From: Anaerolineae bacterium
GTDB lineage: Bacteria > Chloroflexota > Anaerolineae > Aggregatilineales > Phototrophicaceae
NCBI GenBank assembly: GCA_022821805.1
Contig: JAJECX010000025.1
Coordinates: 62,001-126,000, forward strand
Length of the DNA stretch: 64,000 nucleotides
Reading direction: 5' to 3'
Position 1 is the first letter of the stretch; every line of letters starts with the position of its first letter. Below, in pieces: positions 25,433 through 33,801 of this stretch. Both the position numbers and the translations under genes were made by a program. The notes under the pieces are model-generated. The model was not told where the DNA came from, did not search any database, and saw nothing but the letters and a program-made list of their open reading frames with translations.

Positions 25433-26269
25433 ATGCCCTACCCTCTTGATCCCAGCAAAATGTATCGTATGCCCACTCACTTTGGTCCGCGGACCGGTCC
25501 CAGGCAGGGTCCTGAGGGCCGCAAATTCGACTGCATCGACAACCCTTACGGCACCGCTTACAGCGTCAGTTTCCTCACCAATGCCAGCCAATTGGAAGCC
25601 TTTCTGCCGCCGGGATTCACCCTCGACGGCGAGCCAGTCGTGACGGTTTCCACCAACCACATGACCGCCATCGAGTGGCTGGCGGGCCGCGGCTACAACG
25701 TCCTGGGCCTTACTTTTCCCGTGCGTTTTGACGGCGAAATCGACCACGTGCGGGGCAGCTTCCTCACCGTGCTATGGGAGAATCTGACTGATCCCATTCT
25801 CACGGGCCGCGAAGAGATTGGTTTCTCCAAGATATATTGCGAGCTGCCGCCACCGGTCCAGCTCAATGGTGATTTTCACCTCATGGCCAGTTGGCTAGGC
25901 TTCAAATTTCTCGATCTGCGCGTTGGCGACTTGCGGCAGCTGTCACCCGAAGAAATCGCAGCGCGGCAAAGCGGCGCGACCAGCGACGGCACGCTGCATT
26001 ACAAATACATGCCGCGAACCGGCGAGTGGGGCACAGCCGATGTCGCTTACCCCGTCTTGACGCCAGCGGCGAATTCCAACCAGCGCATTCTTGAGCAGCA
26101 CGTTGGCTCGGGCACAGTGCAGTTTCACCGGGCGCGTTGGGAAGATATGCCAACGCAGTACAATATCGTCAAGGCCCTCGCTGATCTTGAAATCCTGGAG
26201 TATCGCGGCGCCAGCCTGACGAAGACCGTGGGCGGCAAGGACCTCAGCGACCAGCGAATTCTGCGCTAA
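25433..26269 (+). CDS. Acetoacetate decarboxylase-fold protein
   Basis: 278 residues of the ADC superfamily. A conserved Lys lies in GFSKIYCELPPP (K133), the position of the Schiff-base Lys of true acetoacetate decarboxylase (usual context G.PK..A). Other ADC regions are FLPPGFTLDGEP and the C-terminal strand QFHRARWEDMPTQYNIVKAL. Several members of the family have other activities (aldolase-dehydratase), so decarboxylation is not certain. The strong ribosome binding site AAAGGAACAGAAC precedes the ATG. It heads a run of three SDR genes on the same strand and probably acts in one degradation pathway with them. Confidence 0.85.
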   Translation: MPYPLDPSKMYRMPTHFGPRTGPRQGPEGRKFDCIDNPYGTAYSVSFLTNASQLEAFLPPGFTLDGEPVVTVSTNHMTAIEWLAGRGYNVLGLTFPVRFDGEIDHVRGSFLTVLWENLTDPILTGREEIGFSKIYCELPPPVQLNGDFHLMASWLGFKFLDLRVGDLRQLSPEEIAARQSGATSDGTLHYKYMPRTGEWGTADVAYPVLTPAANSNQRILEQHVGSGTVQFHRARWEDMPTQYNIVKALADLEILEYRGASLTKTVGGKDLSDQRILR

Positions 26270-26322
26270 AGCCAGCTCGGAATCGCAAACCAGAAGTTTA
26301 TTAGTCACTCGGAGATACAGAG

Positions 26323-27144
26323 ATGGTCGAGCTACATGGAAAAGTCGCTTTTGTTACCGGCGCGGCGGGGCGGAAAGGCATCGGCCGCGCCATTGCCGTG
26401 CGGCTCGCGGAAAGGGGCGCCAGCGTCGCGGTCAATGACCTGCGCCCCTCCGAGAGCAGACGCCAGGGCCTGGAAGATGTCCTTTCCGAAATTGAAGGCT
26501 TGGGCGCGCGCAGTCTGGCGGTCTATGGCGATATAGCCGACGGCGCTCAAGTCGAGCGGATGTTCGCCCAAGTGGTAAATCATCTTGGCCAGCTAGATAT
26601 CATGGTCAATAATGCCGCGGCCCCGTCTGGACCGGATCGGGTGCCCTTGGTGGACCTGCAAGAGGAGCACTTTGACCGCGTGCAGCGAGTGAATGTTCGT
26701 GGAACATATCTTTGTTGCCGTGCCGCTGCCCGTCAGATGCTCGCGCAGGGCGAGGGTGGCCGCATCATCAACATCTCATCGGTGATTGGCAAACACGGTG
26801 TGGCGCTCTATGCTGCCTATGCCGCCTCGAAATTTGCCATCCGCGGCCTCACCCAATCGCTGGCGCATGAGCTTGGCCCCGACAACATCACGGTTAATGC
26901 CATCTGCCCCGGTCTTACCGAAAGCGAGCGCGTTGATGACCTGGCTCATCAGCTGCATCCCAGCAACATCGCCACAGGCGTCTTTCGCAAGGAGATATTC
27001 GAGCGCGCCATCCGTGAGAGTTCGCTGAAACGTGTGGGCAAGACCAGCGATATCGCCGATGCTGCCGCCTTCCTCGCCAGCGACTACGCGAGCTACATCA
27101 CCGGACAGTCACTGGTTGTTGACGGCGGCCACATCATGGATTAA
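26323..27144 (+). CDS. SDR-family dehydrogenase (first of three)
   Basis: 273-residue short-chain dehydrogenase/reductase. Cofactor loop TGAAGRKGIGRA at residue 11 (the variant with a longer glycine loop), NNAA structural motif, catalytic Ser in IINISSVIG and the YxxxK pair in YAASK. The C-terminal DGGHIMD is typical. Close paralog of the next gene (shared G.DRVP.V.L in the substrate loop, SERVDD/SERIDD later on), so the pair probably acts on related substrates. Alcohol or hydroxyacid oxidation is inferred only at superfamily level. Confidence 0.92.
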   Translation: MVELHGKVAFVTGAAGRKGIGRAIAVRLAERGASVAVNDLRPSESRRQGLEDVLSEIEGLGARSLAVYGDIADGAQVERMFAQVVNHLGQLDIMVNNAAAPSGPDRVPLVDLQEEHFDRVQRVNVRGTYLCCRAAARQMLAQGEGGRIINISSVIGKHGVALYAAYAASKFAIRGLTQSLAHELGPDNITVNAICPGLTESERVDDLAHQLHPSNIATGVFRKEIFERAIRESSLKRVGKTSDIADAAAFLASDYASYITGQSLVVDGGHIMD

Positions 27145-27168
27145 GCAAAGAGATGCAAGGAGATGCCC

Positions 27169-27990
27169 ATGTACAATTTGAAGGGCAAGGTCGCATTAGT
27201 TACTGGCGCGGCTGGAGCTGCGGGCTTGGGACGCGCGATAGCGTTGCGTTTGGCGAAAGAAGGCGCCGATCTGGTGGTAAATGACCTCCATGAAGACGAA
27301 GGCGGTCGCTCCGGCTTGGCGCAGCTTGTGCGCGACATCGAGTCCCAGGGCGGCCCCGCCTTGGCGGTTTACGCCGATGTTTCAAAAGCGGATCAGGTTG
27401 AACGGATGGTTGAGGAGGCGCTTGAGCGCTTCGGCCGGATCGACATTTTGGTCAACAACGCTGGCGCTCCCGCTGGAGCGGACCGCGTGCCGGTCGTAGA
27501 GTTGGAAGAAGCAGCCTTCGATCTCGTGCTGGCGGTAAATCTCAAGGGGACCTTTCTCTGCTGTCGCGCGGTGGCGCGTCATATGCTTCAACGCGGCGGA
27601 GACGGAACCATCATCAATATTTCATCGACTTCCGGCAAACATGGCGTCGCTCGCTTCGCCGCCTACTGCGCCTCAAAATTTGCCGTGCGCGGCTTCACGC
27701 AATCCTTGGCTCGAGAGCTCGCGCCGCACCAGATCACCGTGTACGCGATTTGTCCCGGCTTGATCGCCAGTGAAAGAATTGATGATATGGCGACTGTCCT
27801 TGCTCCGCCCGGCGTAGCCGCAGCCGACCACCGAGAACATATGATCGCCGCTGCCATCCAGAATTCGGCTATGGGGCGAATGACTGAGCAACATGATATC
27901 GCAAATGTGGCGGCATTCCTGGCCTCCGACCAATCGGACTTTATGACCGGCGCGTCGCTCACGGTCGACGGTGGCATCCACATGGAGTAG
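27169..27990 (+). CDS. SDR-family dehydrogenase (second of three)
   Basis: 273 residues from ATG 27169, chosen because AAGGAG sits six bases upstream; ATG 27163 would leave no spacer. It shows TGAAGAAGLGRA cofactor loop, NNAG motif, Ser in IINISSTSG, YCASK catalytic pair, and terminal DGGIHME. About half of the residues match the upstream SDR by eye, pointing to tandem duplication. The spacing of the three genes (under 35 bases each) indicates one transcript. Confidence 0.92.
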   Translation: MYNLKGKVALVTGAAGAAGLGRAIALRLAKEGADLVVNDLHEDEGGRSGLAQLVRDIESQGGPALAVYADVSKADQVERMVEEALERFGRIDILVNNAGAPAGADRVPVVELEEAAFDLVLAVNLKGTFLCCRAVARHMLQRGGDGTIINISSTSGKHGVARFAAYCASKFAVRGFTQSLARELAPHQITVYAICPGLIASERIDDMATVLAPPGVAAADHREHMIAAAIQNSAMGRMTEQHDIANVAAFLASDQSDFMTGASLTVDGGIHME

Positions 27991-28023
27991 GCATCTCGCT
28001 CGAAAACCGTGAAAGGATATTCC

Positions 28024-28824
28024 ATGGAAAACGCGCGCTTACAAGATAAAGTCGCGATGGTCGTCGGCGCCGGCTCACGAGGAGAACCGGCTGGCACGGG
28101 TTATGCGACGGCAAAGCTATTCGCCCGGCATGGCGCCGCTGTGGTACTGGTGGACAATAATCGCGAACGCGCCGAGGTCACCGAGCGGGAAATCCTCGAA
28201 GAGGGAGGCTTTGCGTCCATTTTTGAAGCAGACGCCACGCGCGAAGACGATTGCGCAGCCATGGTGTCATTTTGTCGCGAACGCTATGGCGGATTGCATA
28301 TCGTTTTCAACAATGTCGCCACACACGGCTCCGGCAAAGTCACCGATATCGACGCCGAAGCGCTCGACAAAGTTTTTGCAATCAATTTGAAAAGTATGAT
28401 CTTAGTTTGCAAGTTTGCCATTCCGCTGATGAAAGCCAGCGGTGGCGGATCAATCATCAATATCTCCTCCATCGATGGCGAACGCGCAGGCATGTCGCAT
28501 AATGTGCCTTATGCCGTAACAAAAGCCGGCGCCGCCCACCTCGCGCGCGTGCTGGCTGTCCATCACGGACGAGACAATATCCGCGTAAACTGTATCGCTC
28601 CAGGCCATATATTTGCCCCTTTTGTCAGTCGCATATCCGATGACAAGCGAGCGCTGCGCCGCAAAGTGGCGCCACTGGGCACAGAAGGCAATGCTTGGGA
28701 TATTGCTTGGGCCGCGCTCTTTCTCGCAAGCGACGAAGCGCGTTGGATATCAGGCGTCGTCTTGCCGGTCGATGGGGGTCTATTAGCCGCCACACCCTTA
28801 GCTGTCTACGACAATCTTCAATGA
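28024..28824 (+). CDS. SDR-family dehydrogenase (third of three)
   Basis: 266 residues from ATG 28024 (AAAGGA upstream); a GTG fifteen bases earlier is less likely. The glycine loop is extended (VGAGSRGEPAGTGYATAKLF), the structural motif is NNVA instead of NNAG, and the catalytic pair is YAVTK with Ser in INISSIDG. It is more divergent than the two upstream SDRs and likely performs a different step. It is the last metabolic gene before a 584-base gap that borders the PrimPol/ParAB region. Confidence 0.9.
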   Translation: MENARLQDKVAMVVGAGSRGEPAGTGYATAKLFARHGAAVVLVDNNRERAEVTEREILEEGGFASIFEADATREDDCAAMVSFCRERYGGLHIVFNNVATHGSGKVTDIDAEALDKVFAINLKSMILVCKFAIPLMKASGGGSIINISSIDGERAGMSHNVPYAVTKAGAAHLARVLAVHHGRDNIRVNCIAPGHIFAPFVSRISDDKRALRRKVAPLGTEGNAWDIAWAALFLASDEARWISGVVLPVDGGLLAATPLAVYDNLQ

Positions 28825-28960
28825 CCAGTCCCGCCCAATCTTCATCAAGCCTACGATATCTAACTCCCTCCACCTCCGCAACGCGCCGGTCGCACATTCG
28901 TTCTAATCTCCGGCTCCTCGATCGGCTGACTGCGATTTCTCCATTTCCTCCATCAAATTC

Positions 28961-28989
28961 TTGCGGCATCGACACAAGGCGTGTATACT
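28961..28989 (+). promoter_or_regulatory. Candidate promoter in the structured gap
   Basis: TTGCGG at 28961-28966 and TATACT at 28984-28989, spacer exactly 17 bases. The predicted start near 28996 is over 400 bases before the primase ATG, and a small hairpin follows at 29018-29032, so it may make a short untranslated RNA or a long leader. Confidence 0.45.
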
Positions 28990-29182
28990 GTATAAATATA
29001 TCGAGTGCAACAAAAAACGAGCGCGAGGCTCGCTTTGGATCAATTTCCCTGCGCCAGTAGGGAAGTCATGATCATTAAATCTTGGCTATCATTCTAGCAT
29101 AATTCTATCGGACTGTCACGCGAGATTTGACCGCAATTCAAGACAATTTGTCAGGCAAATTCGCCCGGTCGCGGAAAGCGTT

Positions 29183-29295
29183 TTCTGGCAGCCAGAATGA
29201 TAAATGAAGTGGCATCGACCACTTCTCCCAATCCAAGCTAGCTCAGTTGCACTAAAATAAGAGGATCGGCCGGTGTTTGGCGCAGCAGCCGATCC
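29183..29295. repeat. Cluster of three inverted repeats, candidate origin/operator
   Basis: TTCTGGC-A-GCCAGAA (29183-29197), GAAGTGG-CATCGA-CCACTTC (29206-29225) and GGATCGGC...GCCGATCC with a 17-base loop (29263-29295). All arms are perfect. They end 113 bases before the primase-polymerase ATG. Origin or operator function is inferred from context. Confidence 0.6.
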
Positions 29296-29408
29296 ATCTC
29301 GAGTAAGCATCTGCCCCGGATTGTGGAGCAGTCTGCTTTGCATTTATCGTACCTTGCAAGACAAAAAATGACAAGGCGTGAGAAAAATAGGGCGATAGGC
29401 AAAGAAGA

Positions 29409-31418
29409 ATGAAGGCAATTGCTTTACAAAAAAGTCTAATTCGGCGAGCGAAAAACTTGCTGCGCGCCGGCTATTCCGTGATTCCGGTGCAAGGCAATAA
29501 TTCGCCTGGGGAGCCGAAAAAGCCAGCCGTGAGCTGGCGGACCTACCAGACGCGGCTTCCGGCTGAAAGCGAGATCGAGCGTCTGTTTGACAACAAGGTG
29601 ACCGCTCTTGGCATCGTTTGTGGCCGCATATCAAACCTGTTGGTAATCGACTTCGACGATCTGCTGCGGTATCAGCGATTCTGTCGTCATCTTCCCCAGT
29701 ATAGCGACACGTACACAGTGAAGACGAAGCGCGGTTTTCATTTGTACTTTCGCACGAAAGAAAGGGTGCCGAGCCATCAGTTTGATGGCGGTGACATAAA
29801 AGGGGAGAAGTCATACATCATTGCGCCACCGTCGCAGATCGCGCGCTTCACATACCGCTGCGAGAAGAATAGGGCGGAGATCGCCTTGGAAAAGCATGAT
29901 GTGGATCGGTTGCTCAACTACTTTCACGTAGATTCGACCAGTCATCATGTGAAGGGTAAAAGGATAAAAGAAGGGCGCGAGCTCGATTTGCGTAGCCTGT
30001 ATGAAAGGCTGGCAAGTCGGATCGGACGAAACAATGCCCTGTATCGAGCTGCTTCGGCAGCAAGAGAATGGGAGATAGCAAAGGAGCAAGCGGAGGGCGA
30101 ACTGCTTGAAGCGCACGCGCAGGCGCCGGGCCGCCCAGGGCATAAGCATGAAACAGGGAGAGAGCGTATGGAGGAGGCTTTGCGAACGATTGGCAGCGCA
30201 TATCGGAATGAGAGCGCGAGCCGTTACGCTAGCGGAGTTCCCAATTCAGTGCGCGAGCGTCTGCTGAGCGCGCAGGGTTCTACGATAATGGCGCGCTTGC
30301 TTGATATATTCGCTTTAGCGGGTTGGCAGGCGGATGCATACTTTACCGCGAAAGAGGCAGTCCGGCTGGGCGATCGCTATGGGCTGAACCGGAAGAGTGT
30401 CCTGCAAGCGCTGACAGGTGAACGCAGTAGTTACGATGGTCGTCATATTATCAGTAGAAGATATGTAGAATACCTGGACATTGAGGGACTTAATTCCCGG
30501 AAGCGGGGCCGGCCCGTTGAGCTGGCATTTCGCGTGCCAGCGATGTCGAGGTTGCTGAACGTGTTGAATGTGGGTCGGTCGCCGAGCGATCCCATGAGTT
30601 TTGAAGATGTGAAGTCGGCAAGGTCGTATCGTTTGGCCGTGCATCGCGAATACATACGTCGGCTTGCGCCTAGATCATCATTGAGGACTTTGGCGCAGCG
30701 GCTTGGCGTACATGAGCGGACCATTCGGCGCTACAACCGGGCGCTGAACGTTCAATTGGCGGCTTGTGTTGGTCGTCTAAGGCTAACGCGCGATGTTGTA
30801 GCGATCTTGCCGAAACGGGGCTGGGGCGTACAAAAGAATACCACAGGAGGCTTTTGGCTTGAGTCGGCTGGCGGCATGCGATGGCCGGCTTGGCGCCACA
30901 TCGGGGCGCAGCTGTTGAAAGGGGGCGAGAAGGAGGCGCATATATGCGCAAGGCTTTCGTCTCTGTTTAGTTTGGGTGCGGCTGGGAAGCGCGCTATTCA
31001 ATTTGAGAGGATGAATGCGCGTCAGTTTGCGCGGCTCGTGCAGATGCGAACTAATGGCGCCAGTGGCTTAATTGGACGGCTGGGGGAGGCGGTGGAGAGT
31101 TTGCGGAGGAGAACGTCAGCAGCCCGCTACGAGCGCATTCAGCTGTTTTTCGATAACGTCGCCGCGCGCATTGCCGATGACAAGGTGTCGGAGACGATCA
31201 ATGGCTACTTGGTCGCCTATGATGACTCGGGCTTTGAAGTGCGGCGCCCAGCGCGACGAGGCATTGGCTACCGGATGCTGAAAGAGTACGGCAACGGAAA
31301 TGTCTATTTAGCATTGCGGAACACATACAAGGATGTGAAGATGTCATTGGTGCGGCATGCGCAGCGTGCTGGCGCCTCTGAGCAAGGTTATGATTTGCTG
31401 GCGCGGTTGATGGCTTGA
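29409..31418 (+). CDS. PrimPol-type bifunctional DNA primase/polymerase with HTH
   Basis: 669 residues. The N-terminal archaeo-eukaryotic primase-like (Prim-Pol) domain shows GYSVIPV near residue 21, the catalytic D81-x-D83 in LLVIDFDD, H111 in GFHLYF, and the conserved SYIIAPPSQ strand near 135-143. A helix-turn-helix (LRTLAQRLGVHERTIRRYNR) follows in the middle, and the C-terminal third is unrecognised and basic. No helicase Walker motif is present, unlike many plasmid or phage PrimPol fusions, so a host helicase would be needed. It is convergent with the parA-parB operon and separated from it by a strong bidirectional terminator. It is the probable replication initiator/primase of an integrated or extrachromosomal element. 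Confidence 0.82.
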   Translation: MKAIALQKSLIRRAKNLLRAGYSVIPVQGNNSPGEPKKPAVSWRTYQTRLPAESEIERLFDNKVTALGIVCGRISNLLVIDFDDLLRYQRFCRHLPQYSDTYTVKTKRGFHLYFRTKERVPSHQFDGGDIKGEKSYIIAPPSQIARFTYRCEKNRAEIALEKHDVDRLLNYFHVDSTSHHVKGKRIKEGRELDLRSLYERLASRIGRNNALYRAASAAREWEIAKEQAEGELLEAHAQAPGRPGHKHETGRERMEEALRTIGSAYRNESASRYASGVPNSVRERLLSAQGSTIMARLLDIFALAGWQADAYFTAKEAVRLGDRYGLNRKSVLQALTGERSSYDGRHIISRRYVEYLDIEGLNSRKRGRPVELAFRVPAMSRLLNVLNVGRSPSDPMSFEDVKSARSYRLAVHREYIRRLAPRSSLRTLAQRLGVHERTIRRYNRALNVQLAACVGRLRLTRDVVAILPKRGWGVQKNTTGGFWLESAGGMRWPAWRHIGAQLLKGGEKEAHICARLSSLFSLGAAGKRAIQFERMNARQFARLVQMRTNGASGLIGRLGEAVESLRRRTSAARYERIQLFFDNVAARIADDKVSETINGYLVAYDDSGFEVRRPARRGIGYRMLKEYGNGNVYLALRNTYKDVKMSLVRHAQRAGASEQGYDLLARLMA

Positions 31419-31462
31419 CGATCGCTGCGGTTCAACCGGTAAAGAGTCTGCAAAGAAAAGGA

Positions 31463-31484
31463 TACCGTTACTCCTGTAACGGTA
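31463..31484. promoter_or_regulatory. Palindrome 1, candidate ParB-binding site
   Basis: TACCGTTAC-TCCT-GTAACGGTA: perfect nine-base arms with a four-base centre, 45 bases after the primase-polymerase stop. It shares the GTTAC/GTAAC arms with the palindrome at 31743. Candidate partition site or operator. Confidence 0.55.
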
Positions 31485-31496
31485 GACACAGTCAAA

Positions 31497-31524
31497 AAAG
31501 GGCACATCCGAGGATGTGCCCTTT
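31497..31524. terminator. Bidirectional intrinsic terminator between primase and parB genes
   Basis: AAAGGGCACATCC and GGATGTGCCCTTT form a perfect 13-base stem with a GA centre, with an A-run on the left and T-rich sequence on the right, so it can end transcripts from both convergent genes. Confidence 0.85.
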
Positions 31525-31549
31525 GCTTTGGAAGCGGAAGTGTGATTGC

Positions 31550-32761
31550 TTAGTTGGCGTCGGATTCGTCGATGTCGGCCATGAGACGCAGAAGCTGGCG
31601 GATTTCCGCCTCGATAAGTTTGCGAATCTTGGGCCGATTGTTGGAATCGATGGTGTTGATCTCTTTTCGGAGCTTGTTACGCCATTGTGTCGCATCGGCT
31701 GCGAGACGTGAGATGGCGTCTTTCTTACGCTTCCCTCTGGGAACCGTTACACGTGTAACGGTATCAAGAGCGGTTCGCATTTTGCGCAGCTCGCCTTCGC
31801 TCAAGTCTTCGTCATCGCCTTTGCGCCAAAGCTCGCCGGGCAAACGCAGCAGGGCGCGATACTGGCGGAGCTGGCTCGCGTCAGAGAGACCCATGGCGTT
31901 GAGGAGACGTTCACCCTGCCCGCGTGGAATCCGCCAAGCCGAGCCATCAGCGACCTGGGCGTAAAAGGACTGCTCGTTTTCACATGCTTCGAGGTTGCGG
32001 AAATTTTGCCAGCCGTGAAGATCCATCAATAGGAGCGCGAGTTGTCGCGCCCGACTGATCGCGTTTAGGTTGTCGCGCGCGTTGTTTTCGCTCGCCTGCC
32101 GCCAAACATCCACCTGAGTGACGACACGCGCAGGAATGCGCGACCAGTTGATAATGGCGCCATCGAGACGCTTATCGCCATCACCGAACTTCCAATAGAG
32201 GATGTGATAAGCCAGCCAGCGCCGCTCGCCGGTTTCAATTTCATAGCGGTCTTCGTGCTTCACCAAACTGATCGGATTGGACAAGCCATCGCGGCGGATG
32301 CTGGCTGCCAGGTCGATGAGTTTCATTAACGCGAGTTCCTTGGTGGAAGCCGGTTGTCCCGAAGTGGAAGTATCCCCAGAATCGCTTTCGGCGCCTTCGC
32401 CGCGCGCGGTCGCCGAGCCTAGCAGAAAGTTGAGGATGTCGTAATCCTTCTGCCCTCTTTCGAGTTGAACTTCGATGATCCAGCGCTCGAAAATGTCGAC
32501 GATATTGTTGGGATGGAGGTCGAAGATATCGGTCAATTCATGGGGAATACTATAGCGCGGCTGGATTGTGTTTGGATGAATCTCGTGAATGCTGACCGCT
32601 TCAATCGGCTGAAACTCGCTGTCTGCGGCGGCAATTTCCAGCCCCAACTCGCCCAAGCCGAAGCCGATCGCATCGGCAGTCTTGGCGTCAAGCGTATTGG
32701 GATTGGCAAACAGTAAATTCTCTTCGTCTTGAATCTTGCGCCGGCGCTCACGACTGCTCAT
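31550..32761 (-). CDS. parB: ParB-like partition protein
   Basis: 403 residues from ATG 32761, overlapping parA by 14 bases. The ParB N-terminal (Srx-like, CTP-binding) domain shows TGERRWLAYHIL (GERRxxA motif, residues 178-184) and ENNARDNLNAISRA (225-238). The helix-turn-helix region lies near 270-305. Unusually, a charged insertion of about 60-70 residues (81-150) separates the first strand (EIHPNTIQPRY) from the rest of the domain, longer than in chromosomal ParB. The C-terminus is a charged coil. A perfect palindrome sits inside the gene at 31743-31762. Together with ParA it should segregate DNA carrying the cognate sites. Confidence 0.9.
   Translation of the reverse strand: MSSRERRRKIQDEENLLFANPNTLDAKTADAIGFGLGELGLEIAAADSEFQPIEAVSIHEIHPNTIQPRYSIPHELTDIFDLHPNNIVDIFERWIIEVQLERGQKDYDILNFLLGSATARGEGAESDSGDTSTSGQPASTKELALMKLIDLAASIRRDGLSNPISLVKHEDRYEIETGERRWLAYHILYWKFGDGDKRLDGAIINWSRIPARVVTQVDVWRQASENNARDNLNAISRARQLALLLMDLHGWQNFRNLEACENEQSFYAQVADGSAWRIPRGQGERLLNAMGLSDASQLRQYRALLRLPGELWRKGDDEDLSEGELRKMRTALDTVTRVTVPRGKRKKDAISRLAADATQWRNKLRKEINTIDSNNRPKIRKLIEAEIRQLLRLMADIDESDAN
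31743..31762. promoter_or_regulatory. Palindrome 2, parS-like site inside parB
   Basis: ACCGTTACACGTGTAACGGT is a perfect 20-base palindrome. Its centre CACGTG is the same as in the chromosomal parS consensus, but the flanks differ. It lies within the parB coding sequence (the VTRVTVPRG segment). Candidate centromere site for the adjacent ParB; binding is inferred. Confidence 0.6.
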
Positions 32762-33545
32762 ATATGCGCTCCTCCAGCTGCTCCACCAGCCGCCAAGCAT
32801 CTTCTGCTGTGCTGCTGCCGGGCGCCAGCGAAAAGACCGTCCGGCGGGCGCTGGCCACTTCAGTCCAGATCGTGCGGACCGGAAGCGGCTTCCAGACGAG
32901 GCTGCCAAATGTATCTTGCAAGCGACGCAGATTGTCTTGGTGTTCCAGCGTCCGGCCCCGATACATCGTCGGCACTACCCCGAGTACCTTGATGTCGCTC
33001 AAATTGTATTGCTGCCGGATCGGGCTGAACTGGTCCTTGTGCGTAAGACTTTCGCGCAAGCCATCAAAGCTCCAAGCCTCGCATTTTGTTGGATATATGA
33101 TTCCGTCGGTGGCCATATATATTGATGAATGCAGCAAGGACGGAGTCGGCGAGGTATCAAAAAACACAAAATCAATCGCATTGCGCAATTGATTAAATCG
33201 CTTCAAAACGGTGAAGGCATCGGATATATTCCCGGCGATGCTGCGCGTCTCGATGTTGGATGGCACCACGAGCAATTGACCGCTGGTATTCTTCGCCTCG
33301 TCCGGCACGTTAAAGCGCTCAGGAGGCACCGGTCGCAACACTTTTTGGAAAGCGGCGTTGCGGACTATGAGATCGTAGAAGCCAGGTTCCTTTGACAGGC
33401 CAAAAGCGATCGTGGCATGCCCTTGCGGATCGGCATCGACCAGGATGACGCGCTTGCCGCGAATCGCCAAGCCGGCGGCAAGGTGAGTGGCGAGGGTCGT
33501 CTTGCCCACGCCGCCTTTTTCGTTGAGCAATGTAACGATTTTCAT
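32748..33545 (-). CDS. parA: ParA-like partition ATPase
   Basis: 265 residues, no N-terminal HTH (type Ib-like or chromosomal-like length). Deviant Walker A KGGVGKTT at residues 10-17, VDADPQGHAT (motif A') near 37-46, and FFDTSP (motif B) near residue 130. ParA ATPases bind DNA non-specifically and are stimulated by ParB. The gene starts ten bases after the wHTH gene and overlaps parB by 14 bases, so the three form one operon. Confidence 0.94.
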   Translation of the reverse strand: MKIVTLLNEKGGVGKTTLATHLAAGLAIRGKRVILVDADPQGHATIAFGLSKEPGFYDLIVRNAAFQKVLRPVPPERFNVPDEAKNTSGQLLVVPSNIETRSIAGNISDAFTVLKRFNQLRNAIDFVFFDTSPTPSLLHSSIYMATDGIIYPTKCEAWSFDGLRESLTHKDQFSPIRQQYNLSDIKVLGVVPTMYRGRTLEHQDNLRRLQDTFGSLVWKPLPVRTIWTEVASARRTVFSLAPGSSTAEDAWRLVEQLEERIYEQS

Positions 33546-33555
33546 AATGGTCTAC

Positions 33556-33801
33556 CTACTCCCGCGCGTATTCCCGGGCGACGGAATAAACGTAGCCGGT
33601 TACGCCGTTGTTGAATGTATGGATGCTGCGGCGGAAAACGCCCTCATCCACCAGGGCGTCCATCATATCAATGAGGTGCGGCGTCTTCTTGCGATTGAGC
33701 CGGTTGACGATCTCGGTACGCGTCAAGGGACGCTCGCTGCGAGCGACAATATCGATCATCAACTGTCGCGTCTGGGAACGAGGACGGTGATCTTGGGACA
33801 T
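33556..33801 (-). CDS. Small winged-helix DNA-binding protein, first gene of the parAB operon
   Basis: 81 residues: an early SQTRQLMIDIVARSERPLTR helix, a recognition helix region TEIVNRLNRKKTPHLIDMMD, and a beta wing (GYVYSVAREY), consistent with a small wHTH protein. Its position ahead of parA suggests the operon regulator, perhaps acting at the inverted repeat at 33829-33849, 28 bases upstream. It could also be a direct part of the partition complex. I do not recognise a named family. Confidence 0.7.
   Translation of the reverse strand: MSQDHRPRSQTRQLMIDIVARSERPLTRTEIVNRLNRKKTPHLIDMMDALVDEGVFRRSIHTFNNGVTGYVYSVAREYARE

Larger units (their letters stand above)
28825..29408. other. Structured non-coding stretch upstream of the primase-polymerase gene
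   Basis: 584 bases without a convincing gene. It holds a promoter (28961-28989), a small hairpin CGAGC-GCGAG-GCTCG at 29018-29032 flanked by A and T runs, an AT-rich segment around 29066-29110, and three inverted repeats between 29183 and 29295. Its position, its structure and the adjoining replication-type gene make it a candidate replication origin or control region of a plasmid-like element. Two short open frames (28695-29060 and 29116-29343) lack ribosome binding sites and protein character. Confidence 0.5.

Noticed and set aside
28695-29060. Possible small gene in the gap before the primase
   Set aside because: Starts inside the third SDR gene in another frame, has no ribosome binding site, and Ser/Arg-rich composition typical of a shadow frame.
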